In this document: positions 1 to 12,900 of the stretch, in pieces
How the letters are laid out: the number at the start of each line of letters is the position of its first letter
How positions within the stretch are numbered: position 1 is the stretch's first letter
Assembly: GCA_947396885.1 (NCBI GenBank)
Contig: OX377206.1
Location: 7,881,050-7,945,049, forward strand
Direction: 5' to 3'
Source of the DNA: Heligmosomoides polygyrus polygyrus
Lineage: Eukaryota > Nematoda > Chromadorea > Rhabditida > Heligmosomidae
DNA: 64,000 bases
Notes under the pieces: generated by a model
Database searches by the model: none
What the model saw: the letters and a program-made list of their open reading frames with translations, nothing else
Told to the model about the DNA's origin: nothing
Position numbers and translations under genes: made by a program

Positions 1-308
1 TGCTATGCCAGGATTCATCGAGAGCCGAACGTGGAATGAATATTAGTTGTTTAGTGTTCTAAAAAGTGAAACATAAAGGGCATTGGACCAGCCACAACTT
101 TAAAATTTTAAGAAATACACTTTTCCTTGGCAATTACCAATTCTCATAGGTTTCTGCGTATTCCATACGCCGCTCTTGCAGTTCCTACGACGTTGGGAAA
201 TACTTAACGGTTGAATGAAGAAATAATTTAGGAAGGGAAACAGCTATGTAATGAAATCGTAAGAACAGTCACCATAATTTGTAAAAAATGTTCATTTAAA
301 AGAATAGG

Positions 309-466
309 CGCCAGTGGCGCAAAGGTGTGTGGTGCTGCCCAGCAAGCACTAGGTGCGGGTTCGAATTCCGCCTGGCGCTACAGTCTTAACCACAACAGAC
401 CTTGTTATGAGCTGTTTGCCATATCAGTAGCAGTTATATGAGTCTTAGTGAAGATGAATTGAATCA
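309..466 (+). mobile_element. tRNA-headed SINE, family 2
   Basis: The 5' part folds like a tRNA: acceptor GCGCCAG pairs with CTGGCGC and there is a TTCGAAT T-loop, but the anticodon loop has 8 nt, so it is not a normal tRNA. The tail (…CTTAACCACAACAG…) is shared with copies at 4180 and 62618, and the first two end in a similar ATGAATTGAATCA. Confidence 0.55.
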
Positions 467-544
467 GTTTTTGTCGCATTTCATTATCTCTAGAGTTCTG
501 CTGTAGCTTCGTTTTCTTTCCGCGAAAAGTCGTTTAGCTCCTAA

Positions 545-670
545 AGCCTGATTTATACTTGCGCCGCGGCGCGATGGTCGCCATAGATATCGATTTTTTC
601 GCGCCGCTCGGTCGATATCTATTCGGACTATGGTGCCGCGCCACCCAGCGGCGCAACTATAAATCAGGGC
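545..670. mobile_element. Palindromic MITE, family 1
   Basis: 126 bp, almost entirely inverted repeat (GCCTGATTTATACTT at one end, its complement at the other), flanked by TAA on both sides. The interior has ATAGATATCGAT and GCGCCGC dyads as in the other family members. A 3-bp TAA/TTA duplication suggests a PIF/Harbinger-type (Tourist-like) MITE. Confidence 0.7.
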
Positions 671-804
671 TAATACCAAGGGAACATTAGCAACTCTCCA
701 TTAAATTTTGGTGCCATGTGACTCTCCTCATCCACCATGTTTCCACGTATGTATATTTTTATAAGCTCCACATATTCGGTAGTAGCCTGTTGGCGAAAAC
801 GAAC

Positions 805-942
805 CTTGAGATACTTAGTGTAGCCGGTCTGCTCAACTGTCCACCATGCTCGGGCAGACAGCCCTTCCACGTTGTACATGGATCGTTGCTGGGCAGACAG
901 AAAGAGTCCAAGTGAAGCAGCGTGTTCGAACACATTGTAGGC
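805..942 (-). CDS. ASPH: ASPH exon 20, last exon in window
   Basis: Acceptor CTGAGTTTAG and donor CAAG|GTTCGT. 46 codons: [34 protein letters not shown] and [12 protein letters not shown]. The RS(L/M)YNV.GL.A..WW.....TGYT segment is diagnostic of ASPH and precedes the oxygenase domain. The next exon was not found between 1 and 804. Confidence 0.95.
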
Positions 943-3900
943 CTAAACTCAGATGTTATGCACTACAATACCGCCGTATCTTTTGGTTTTTGGAAAAAAG
1001 TATTTTTCGCCGCTTTTTTGACAGCCCTGTTCAAATCGCTGCTGCTTTAAAGAATGAATCCGACATTTAGGATTAACATCGAATGATCTATCCGATGAAG
1101 CAAAAAACACCCAGTAAATGTTTCAAATGTTGATTCGATGAACAATATTCAGAATGTGACCTTTGGGTGCATTTATCTACCATGAGGGAAGGGGTCTGGC
1201 GCGCCAACCAGAATATAGGTCATCGAATCAGCGTTTTTAACATTTTTTTTTCAGAGCACGCAATCTGAAGAGCGCTGTCAAAAAACGGCAGAAAAGGCGT
1301 TTTCTTGCGCCTTTTCCGCCCAAAGACCAGATACGCCTGGTATTGTACAGTTGAGCAACTAGGCAAGGGGGAAATATACATAATTTCATGCGCAAAATCA
1401 AGCCATACGTATTTTCAGTTATACTAACGGGAGCCTGGGGTACAGGGCACTTTTTCAAACCCCTTAGGGTCCGACCTGTAACTTTCATTTATTTATTCAT
1501 TTTTTAAAGACGCCAAGTTACTGTCACATGCGTAAATCATCGAATTGGAAAAAATAGTGAAACCATGGTATAAAACAACGTGGATATCGTGGAGACAATC
1601 TGAATGCGTATTTGGCCCATACTAGACTTGCGGTGTTCGGTCGATGGGACCGTTGTCGGTGTTTTATCATTCCTTGACGAATATGGTGCCAACTTGTCGA
1701 CCCCAGAGGAACAAAAGGAATGGTTGGTCTGGGCGGGAAATCCGAGTCAAAAGCTAGGAGTCAGCTGCACGCGATAGCTGGCGCCTCCTCAGACTGCGCT
1801 ACTATTAGGTTGTAACGAAATAAATGGCACTGAACCACTGTAAATTTAAACAGTTAATATCTCGGCTTGTAGGCAAGTTTATTAATCGAAATAAAAACCT
1901 TCTGATTCTACACATCTTTGCCAACGTGACACAAGCTTTTTTATCTCAGTAGCATAAAAATCAGAAGTTCTGGAATTGCCGAAATCTTCGAAGGCACTTT
2001 CGGCATCCTGTTGGTATTTGAATATTTTCCCTACCAAGAAGTCGCTTGAAGAAATGGTAGTCTTATGGGGAGAGGTCGGGAGAAAACGGAGTATGTGGTA
2101 GAGTTTCAATGCTCAGCTCATTCAATTTCTGCAACGTCATTCGTGCTACATGGGGGCGAGCATTGTCGTGCAGAAGGAGAACTCGCCTTCGGTTTACCAA
2201 GGCCGGCCGGATATCCTTCAACTTTTTCATCATTTCTTCAATTTCAATGCAGTACTTCTCTGCCGTGATGGATTCACCGGGAGGGAGGAAGCTGTGGTGA
2301 ATAATTCCCAGCGAACACCACCATACTGTCACCATTACTTTCTTTTGGTGCGATTCCGGCTTCGCTAAAACCTTGGGGCTCTCATCGCTGTCCACCCACT
2401 GTGCCGATCGTCGCCTGTTGTCGTACATTATCCATTTCTCGTCACAGGTTACGATGCGATCAAGGAATGGGTCCGTTTCGTTCCGTAGAAGCAGTGCGGA
2501 CGAGATCTCATATCGTCGGTTTCTTTGCTCCTCAGACAGCTCGTGAGGCACCCATCTTTCCAGCTTTTTGGTCTTTCCAATTTCCTTCAGATGCCGGGCA
2601 GCTGTGTTGTGACTGACGCCAAGAACCTTCGCTATCTCCCTGGTACCTTTTTGTGGATCCTCCTCTACCACATCTCTCAGCTTGTCCTCATCAACATCAC
2701 TATGCCTCCCACGACCTTCATGTTCTTCCAAGCTCTCATATCCATTCCGGAACTTCTGATACCAACGATACGCCGTCCGAATTGTGGAACATCCTTGACC
2801 GAATGCGGCGTTGATCTTCTCGTCCGCCTCCTTAGCTGTAGTGCCCAGCTTGAACTCATACAAGTAAATGCCTCGGATTACCCTTTTGTCCATCTGCAAA
2901 AAAGTCAATAAAACTCTAAAGTTTTCCCACTTTTACATGGAAAATTTGGTACTCGCCGGTAGAGCAAAGTTTGCGCTTCTAAATGATATGCCACATGTTA
3001 CGGTTTGTCCTTGATCAAACGCGTAAAGACGCGCCAAAAAATGGCGCGAGCCAGTGCCATTTAATTCGTTACAATCTAATATATACGTGCCCATCTTCTC
3101 CTACATATATTAACTTTTGAAAATGTAAAAAATAAATGAAGATGAAATTGAATATGGAAAACTATCGGACGTTGATAATTATCGATCTATCTCTTTTGAC
3201 CAGCATAAGTAACGCTACTGGCAGAGGTAACAATACGATTTTGCAGATGAATTAACCGCAAGTGCAAGGCTAATGACACGATGCCCAGGCATGAACGGAC
3301 GCATGGACGACTTGTCTAGCAGTGAGTTCATTATATAAGTTAAATAACTTGGTCGGTTTCCTACAGTAATCATACAAATGTTCACAGCTTTTTGTTTACC
3401 AAAATTGATGGACAACCAACCTCTGTAGACCTTCCTAGATACATTAAACCATGTCCAAGATGGTAGTAGAACCTGAAAGAGGCCAGAAAGTTGGATGAAT
3501 AGCTTGCATCGCCTGGTCTGGTACAGCTGTAATGAACACCGTATTCAAGAACAAGGCCCTTACTTAGCGTCGGTGATTTCGTGTCCTCCAAGTCGAAGCC
3601 CCTTCTTCATGTAAGCAACACCTTGTTCCACGTTATCTTCGGCGACCTGTAAATGTCGATGAATTCTCTAGCTCCTGTATTTACTTTACTACAAATATTA
3701 TACATAATTTCAAGAAAATTGTGTCAATAAGGTAACAACATCGACGGCGTTATTGAGTAAACAACCTTGAGAATATATCCGTAGTAAGCAAGCGCAATGC
3801 CATTGTTGTGATCGTTCTCAAGAATCTGAAATAATGTCATTCTATTCGGAAATTGCTGTTGCTCTCCGCGTGCGTCAATATGTACGTCAACACGGCTGGG

Positions 3901-6900
3901 ATTCACTAAAAGAAGAATTTTCACTAGTGGGGATGAAGAAACACGGGGTACAATGCTCGGTTTATATAATGCTTCTGAGTACATTCTGTGAAAGCATTTC
4001 TGTGGTTGATTTAGACACAATACTAACGAGATCTACCGGTCAGCTTCTGGATGAAGTGCACTTTATTTTATATTTGTTTAAGTCTTTTACAATACTGTTT
4101 TGCTGCTATCAAAACTCTTGCGCGAGACGGGGCTCGAACCCGAACCTCCTGCTGACCGGATGTTGCGCTCAATCAAACAGCGCCGGTGGGGTAATTGCGC
4201 AAAGCATTCCAGCCCGATCAGCAGAAGGAGTGGGGTCGAGTCCCCCCTAGAACTAAAGTCTTGATCGCAACAAAGCATCGTTGTTCAGCTTAGAACCTTG
4301 ATACTAGCCGCTTGGTGCTCAAAGAAAATGAATTGAATCATTTGTTTAAATCCTCGGCACTTTTGTTTTATACTTTCAGGACTCCAGAGGTCGATGAAAG
4401 GTCGGAAAAATTTCTTCGCCCAAACTTTGGCTCATAGGGTTATTTGGAGTGCTGATCACGAACCTGACACCCGTTTTTGAAATTTCGGCTATGGTAGGTT
4501 ACGGTAGGTACCGATGACTAAAGCTGCCGAAGTCATAATCACCGATTTCGCCGAAACTTCGGCTAGGGGGTTATCTGGGGTGCGAGATCATGAATCTAGC
4601 ATCCCTTTTTTGTAGTACGCTGGAGTACCGTAGGTACGGGTGATTAAGTTCATGACCACCGAAAGATATATTTGGATGCTATATTGAAGCGTTCTATACC
4701 CGTAGCTACCGTACTCCAGCGTATTAACAAAAATGGATGCCAGATTCGTGATCAGCACCCCGGATAATCCTCTAGCCGAAGTTTGGGAGAAATCGGTGGT
4801 TAGGACTCGACAGCCTTATTCACCGGTACCTACCGTAACCTACCGTAATCGGCCGAAATTTCAAAAACGGATGCCAGATTCGTGATCAGCACCACCCCGG
4901 GTTACCCTCTAGCCGAAGTTTGGGCGAAATCGGTGGTTATGACTCGGTAGCTTTATTCACCGGTACCTACCGTAACCTACCGTAATCGGCCGAAATTTCA
5001 AAAACGGATGTCAGATTCGTGATTAGCACCCTCCCCAAACAACTCCTCTAGCCAACCCCTCTAATCTATTGGGTTGTTCGATAATTAATGTCGTTTTTTC
5101 TCAGATAGCATTGACTGCATATTTGTAAGTAGTAGAGATTTCATGGCTCACATTACTAGATTAAACCTTGGAGTATCTTCTATCGATAACTGAGCGTCAT
5201 TAGTAAAAATGACTTGGTAAAAAATTAGGGTAATAATGATAATCAACGAGAACGTTATCGGCATTTTTCTACTTCCGGCAAAAAATTCGGTGCGAGCTCG
5301 GAAGGAATAAAGTGATGTTTATGGCGAGGTCTGCCGTACTGAACGCCGATGTCAGCGCTGGTTTGGTCGCTTTCGCTCCGGAATTTTTAATGACCATTTA
5401 TTTCGCTTTCTTCAAAACCATTTGAATGACCGTTGATTTCGATCAAGCTATTAAAAATGAGTTGCACCAGTGCTTCGTTTCTAAACGCCAAGGCTGGAAT
5501 TTTTTTGAAGTGGAATATCACTACTTACCGATAGATCGCAAAAGATCATCCAACAAAGCGGTCAATATATTATTGATTAATGTTTTTTGGTAATTTAAAT
5601 AAATTCGCTTTGAAAAAATATGGAAAAAGCGGTGTTTATTATCGAACAAACCAATTCCAATGGAAGGATGAAAGCACTGGTGCGAAATCGGACCCTGATC
5701 GGTCTATGTCCACTCCTATGGCTTAATGACTACCGGGGGGCGAAATCTTCATTTGATCGTCAATGACGATATGTGGGCTTCAATTTGTGCCTTCACAGAG
5801 AAAATTGATGAATGGGACGATTCTGATAGAAGCCCTGCCCACAATGGGATTAGAATAAAATCTGTGCAACAAACGGGTGCAAACGTACATCGTGAAGGAC
5901 TTGCTTCGCATCGCCTAGCCGTTTCATCTTGATGAAGGTTAGCGCGACATCTGTTTGATGCTCCACCTCATCGGGAAATCTGGAAATATCACAAGGTTCA
6001 CGAAGCCATTTCTGTCTTCGTAATATTTTTTTATAACATCTGACGTTACGATTTTTGAGCTAGGATTCGTTACAACCGCATTTCTCATAAAATCGTTAGA
6101 AGGTATAAGTAGGTTACAAATAGGATAAAAGGATAAAGTACAGTGTTACTCAATCCTTTTTGGGATGCGCCACGCATTCTACTTCTACTGGATGTCGTGG
6201 AGGCGGTTGGAATGCGTGTTTATTTATTTATTTATAACTGCACCTTAAGTGCGCCCAAACGAGGAGATAACGAACAAGTAATCTTTTACAACTGCAACAA
6301 TCTAACGCGGAACAACAATGAGAAACCTAGTATCACTATGCGCTGCATTCTGTAATTTTTTTCAGTGTTTTCCGGCCATTCAAAAGCTCAAGTACAAGGA
6401 GCCTGAACCAATGGGTAGTCATAGCGTGAGAATATAGTAATAAGTAATTTAATTTCTCAAAGTTACTTAATTGTTTTATAATTATTTTTGTTCTGGTATA
6501 ACGGTGCAGAGGTTGGTTAGGCAACCAGTATAGCTATGGCATGATTCCGATTGAATAGGGAAATCACTTTCGAGCAGCTTATAAGAAGGAAGCACCTGGG
6601 AGTCCGGTCTTAATTCCGGTCATACCCAGGCCTTCATTACGCTTGCATTCGAAGCTGCTTCCATAGGAACTGAGTTAGCCTAACCAACTTGCAATAAAGC
6701 ATATCTAAATGTAGCAACCTATAGATTATATCTGTATATGAAACAGTATAAAAAATATGTGACTAAGAGTAGAAGCATCTGGGTTGGCCATACAATGACT
6801 TACGGTGGCCAGCCGATGAACAAGTCAGCGCTCTGACGTTCCCAGACAAGTCTGGTACCAGTTCCCCAAAACCTGAGGGATGGAAGGCTCGGTTGACCTG

Positions 6901-9900
6901 GACGAGAAATCCCAAAGAAAAACCTGGTATCGGGTTCACGCGACAGCCAGCACCTTCTCCGACTGCGCTGCACGCGCCCAGGCTACAAATACTGAATTAA
7001 AATTGGTATGAAATTGAAAGTGTGGATGGCCTGATTTTTCAGATATGGCTAAGGAAGAGGATCTTCAGGTAGATACTACTACGCGATCGGCTGTGATTAT
7101 GACCGTTTTTATAGTTTTTTTTTTTTCGGGAATGTCGGCCCATTTCATAATGAGCACTGGCGGCACTTATGTATACAGAAAATCCCTCCGGTTGCTGTGA
7201 TTTATTTATACGGAAAGGCAAAGTTTGAAAGGTTAGCACTGGCATCTCATTTCGCTCTGGAAAGGTACATATATAGGGATATGAAGGACATGTTCATGTT
7301 TAGCGTTACGGTGTAGTTTTCAGGTTGAGAACACATCTCAGACTCGTTCTCTAGTCCGTAGCATTCAGAACAGTTGTGCTTTCAAGGAATTGTATCGAAC
7401 GAATCAATGGGGTCGAATAAATTCGACGTTGGAAATTTTTGAACGAATGAATGAATCGGTGTCGAAAATTTTCGAGCGAGTGAACGATCGAATTTATTCG
7501 CTCATCAGTTTTTTCGAATGATCGAAAATCGATCAAGCGGCATTTTTAGTTTATTCGAATATTAGAGTAGTTGAGTAATATGATCGAATGAGATTCCGTG
7601 CTTGAAGGATTGAAGTCTATTCGATATTCGAATAAAATCTCCCAATTTTTGAATAATGTTGAAATATCCCTTTTAAAACCATTAGTGTTGGAATTCGAAC
7701 GAATATTCGAAAATCTGGAAATACAGAATATTCGACTATTCAGATAATTGTTCGAGCAATTTATTCGAAGAATTGTTCGAATATATTCGTTCGAGCACAG
7801 CTGTTTGTAGTAGACAGTAGACATTGGATCCGACGCCGATCCAGATAATTCGAACTCGTCATTTTTTCAAAACCGGTTGAAATAATTATGCGAATAATGA
7901 CATTTTTGAAAATCGCGCTATCTTGGAATGGCTCAGGGAAGAGTAGCTCTAACAAGAATGATTTTCGGATGATCCAAAAAACAGATTTATCTTGGCATCT
8001 CACATCTGATATCCGAATCGGATAGGAAATCGGATTTCTGATCGAATTTAGTTATCTAATTTTTCCGAAAATACGACCCGGTAAAAATCACCACTATCTG
8101 AATTGCCCTAAGGTGCGAATGTTCCAAAATCCCATTGTTCACGCAATCCTTCTAACTAGTGTTTGAATTTTTTTCGGAAATTGGCTTTTTATATCCTACT
8201 ATATATAAAAGAGTAAGCGGTTGTGTCTGTCCTTCCGTCTGTCCGTCCGTCTGTCCGTCCGTCTGTCCGTCCGTCTGACCTTTCGTAAACGTCGAGTAAC
8301 AGCCATCCGGGTTCAAACGAGATGTCGCCTACGTCGTGTTGAGAGTGGGGTCAGAAGACGTGTCGCCGATGTCACGCAAAGGGTGTCCGAGTTCCGAACA
8401 TGTCGCGCAGTGGGTGTTTGGGTTCAGAAGAGGTGTCAACGATGTCGCGCAGAGGACGTTCGGGGTGAGAACACATGTTACCTACGTTGTTCAACAGGCG
8501 TCCGGGTTCAGAAGAGGTGTCACCGATGTCGCGCGAGGGTTTCGGGTTCAGACGACATGTTACCACTGAAGGTGGGACCAGTAATGGGGACCGGTGTGGG
8601 GGGGGGGGGAGATCCAGTGAAGGGGAACCGGTGAAGGAGGGGGGAAGGGTCCAGTGAAGGGGGACCGGTGAAGAGGGGGGAGTGGTCCAGTGAAGGGTGG
8701 ACCGGTAAAGGAGGGGGAGGGGTCCAGTGAAGGGGAACCGGTGAAGGAGGGGGGAAGGGTCCAGTGAAGGGGGACCGGTGAAGAGGGGGGAGTGGTCCAG
8801 TGAAGGGTGGACCGGTGAAGGAGGGGGAGGGGTCCAGTGAAGGGGGAACCGGTGAACGAGGGGAGGGAGAGGTCCGATGAGGGGGGGGGACCAGTAGAAT
8901 GTTGACCAGTGAAGAGGGGACCAGGTGAAGGGGCAGGGGTCCAATGAAGGGGTACCGGTGAACGAGGGGGAGGGGTCTGATGAAGGGGGACCGGTAGAAG
9001 GTTTACCAGTGAAGAGGGGACCAGGTGAAGGGGGACCGGTGAGGAAGGGACCAGTAATGGGACCGGTGAGGTGAAGAGGTGTCCAGTGAAGGAGGGGGGG
9101 GGGGGGGCGATAGAAGGTTGACCAGTGAAAGAAGGAACCAGGTGAAGGGGGGACCGGTGAGGAAGGTACAGTAATGGGGACCGGTGAATGGGGGGGGGAA
9201 GGAGTCCAGTGAGTGGGAAAGGAAAAGGGTTGATGAATAAAAGGGGGACCAGTAATGGGGATCGGTGAAGGATAGGATGACCAGCGAAGAGCGGACCAGT
9301 AAAGGGAGGTCCAGTGATGGTGATGGACCTGTTTTGCCCTATTCCGCTATACCACTCTATATAGAAAAACCAGTTTTTTACTGTAATGAATGAGGGAAGG
9401 CCTAAAGAGGAGAAGAAGATGTTCGGGGTGTTCTATTCTTCGGGTTTGGGGCAAAGCCCCAACCAGACGTTTGGCGGCTGGCAGGCCGTTGAACGTCTGG
9501 TTTTATATAAAAAGGATTCAAGAACCAAATACTGGAACTCCTGTGTGATGAAATCAAAGTCTAAGCTTTTCCGTTTATATGCATGAAACATAAACTAAAT
9601 TTAATTCTTCAGGTTCTCAACTACTTAATCACGCAAGAGCAACGATCTATTCTGTCAAAGGAGAGCGCTGCAGAATGAAATGCAGAAGCTACAAAAAGGT
9701 AAGCAGACATCCACTTTAACCCAGATATGATCTGCGATCAATAGTGAATAGAAGGGAAAACGAGTAAACTTGACTGAATTTGTAAATGCTACACAAAATG
9801 TCTCATTACCTGTCAACCAGCATGCGGTGCGTTATGAGAGATCTGTAGAAATCGCCCTTGAAGTTGGACAATTCAACGAGACGAGCAGCAGCTTGCCTAA

Positions 9901-12900
9901 AAGAGTAAATTGCGACAATCCTTTTCTTAGTCGCGGACTACAACATCTTCTATCTGTGCGTAATCTTGCTTGACGTTTTATGTTAACAACACCTTCCTAG
10001 ATGTAGTTTTTACATCAGTGGATGTAGTTGTTCTTACCATTTTTTTCAATGAGAAAAGAAGAAAAAATTAGAAGGTAAAAATCAGAAATTAAGAAAACCA
10101 TTTAGAAAATTCAGCGGTTCGTTTTGAAAAAAAAGCAACCAAGCAGAAGATAAGTTTGACTATGGTCTTCCAAACTGCTACGGATAACTTCCAGATCTGG
10201 AAAGTACGCTTCTAAGAGATCCATTCAGTTTATAGACAGGTAGTTAGCGATAGAATTTGGCAGAACGTTTCTTACAACCTAATATTATCACACTGCTGCA
10301 CCGGCAAAAGATCGGAATCTGTAGTCGCCTTGGTAGATTTTATTTCATAACTGGATAGAAAGCTCTTGTTTCAAAGAGGTAACTGTGAAAGATGAAACTA
10401 TTAGGTTGTAACGAATTAAATGGCACTGGCTCGCGCCATGTTTTGGCGCGTCTTTACGCGTTTGATCAAGAACAAACCGTAACAAGTGGCATGTCATTTA
10501 GAAGCGCAAACTTTGCTCTACCGGTGAGTACCAAATTTTCTATGTAAAAGTGGGAAACTTTGGAGTTTTATTGACTTTTTTGCAGATGGACAAAAGGGTA
10601 ATCCGAGGCATTTACTTGTATGAATTCAAGCTGGGCACTACAGCTAAGGAGGCGGACGAGAAGATCAACGCCGCATTCGGTCAAGGATGTTCCACAATTC
10701 GGACGGCGTATCGTTGGTATCAGAAGTTCCGGAATGGAGATGAGAGCTTGGAAGAACATGAAGGTCGTGGGAGGCATAGTGATGCCGAGATATTAACTGT
10801 TTAAATTTACAGTGGTTCAGTGCCATTTATTTCGTTACAACCTAATAAATTGGCCCACTCGAATAGGAAGTCACTAGGATTCAGAGGTTTTGGAGGCAAA
10901 ACCGAGAAATTGCCGTTTCTGTGCTACGGTGTTCAACCGTGGTCGACAAGTGGTAACAAGGGGAATGTCAGAGACGATCATCAGACAAACAGTAACACTT
11001 AGACGAAATAATCTGATGAGACGGAGAGAAGAAAAGAAAACTTAGTTAGTCTCGTTGAAATAAAGTAAGCCATTGCAACCGATTAGCAAACAAATCTAAT
11101 CTGAGTAGCATCCATTAAATTTGTAAAGCTTAAGGGTAAAAATATTGTACAAGCTCAAAAAACGTTGGGGTGTGCAGACTTCTGGTCACCTCACGACGTT
11201 TCGTTTTGAGTGGTGCTCCTACGTAGTGTTCCGTGAACATTACTTGACATTGGACTACTCAATACTGCACTATAGGATCAATCGATTTTGTAGTTCGTTT
11301 GCTGAAACAGAAAAAGAGGAAGAAGAAGATCATTTACTAGCCAAAGCATGATGCAATATAACATTCGTACTACACTTTATGATTTAGACTGGCTACTATA
11401 AAAGGTCGTTTTATGAGAATTTCGTTATTATATTGATTTACGTTTTTAGTCTTTAGTATTGGTCTGCAATGAATCATATGAAATGCAAAATTCTCTTTTT
11501 TACTATTCACTATTACCTGAAACGGCTGCAGTCACTATCAGGAAAAACCTTTTTTGTTTTAGCTTCTAACTAGGGAAGGGTTTCGACCTCCCATGGAACT
11601 TTAAGTTGAGACCAGGATCAGTAGAAAGAGCTCGGAATGCTGGTAACGAATATGGGTATCAAAATTGCAAAATGAAATTCCTGAGCGAGTTATGGCTTGC
11701 CGAAATCGGGAGGCTCACCACAGGTTGGCTGTGCGACGCACTGGGCGCGAGAGTGGTGAGTCACCGGGGCTCCGTAAGAAGGGCCCGCCATCTGCGGCGG
11801 TGGCACAGTGGTAGTGCTCCCGCTCGTCGAGTGCGACGTCGTTGGTTCGGTTTCCGTTGCTGCCCATCTTCTTGCAAATCCTAATTTATATTTACAAATG
11901 ACCTTTTATTCTAAATTATGACACGTGTCTGATTAAATAGCCGAGAAAACTACCATACACGTTTGTGAAAATGTTCGATGGCAAAAAACTGCTATGGTTA
12001 CATTTTTATTTTCTCTGGCACTCCAAACTCAGCGAGAATAATGGACACCACCTTTCTGGTGAAAAGGACATAGTGAGTGATGAAAAAGCAGTAGATCAAC
12101 GACATTTTGTTCTTCCTCATCATACATTCTACTCACCTTTTTACTTCACACATTTTTTTGCTTTGTTCCATGAATGCCAAGGTTGTTAGAAACACCTCTA
12201 GTTATTCAATATATGATTTGGACTCTATTTGTGCAAAATGTTGAAGAAATGTCACCATAGCAGTTTTCTGCCTTCAAGCGTTTTTACAAACCTGTATGGT
12301 AGTTTTCCCGGCAACTTATTCAGACACGTGACATAATTTAGAACAAAAGGCCATTTCGAAGATAAATTATGATTTGCAGAAAGATGTGCAGCAACGGGAA
12401 CCGAACCAACGACGTCGCACCCGACAAGCGTGAGCACTACCCCTGCGCCACCGCCGCAGCCGTCGAGCACTTCTTACGGAGCCCGGATGACTCACCACTC
12501 TGCGCCCGGTGCGTAGCACAGCCAGCCTGTGGTGAGGCCCCCGATTTCGGCAGGCCATAACTCGCTCAGGAGTCTCATTTTACAATTTTGACACCCATAT
12601 TCGTAATCAGCGTTCCGAGCTCTTTCTAATAATCCTGGTCTCAACTTGAAGTTCCATGGGAGGTCGAAACCCTTCCCTAGTAACTTTCCAACTTGCAGTT
12701 GAATGCCTTCGGAAGACGACGAATTAGTGTTGCAGGTAACTCGTTCCAAGTTTTAACAACACGGATCACAAAGGATTCTTGGAAGACTTGAGAATGCATT
12801 TTTGGGGTTGAATACGGAGACTATGTCCCCTAGTTGTGACTAGGGGACATAGTCTCCGTATTCAACCCCAAGGAGTGATGAAAAATTGAAGAAATCGTTT

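Noticed and set aside
309..381. A functional tRNA gene.
   Set aside because: Acceptor and T arms pair, but the anticodon loop is 8 nt, the D arm is weak, and a SINE-like tail follows and recurs elsewhere.
3215..3646. A chain of three 37-39-nt introns giving a continuous minus-strand frame after ASPH exon 18.
   Set aside because: It spliced out [13 protein letters not shown], which is clearly the conserved ASPH helix. The phase agreement was chance; a 91-nt intron to exon 19 is right.
8372..8944. 190-codon proline/serine-rich frame.
   Set aside because: It is a translation of the GGTCCAGTGAAGG-type minisatellite, not a protein.
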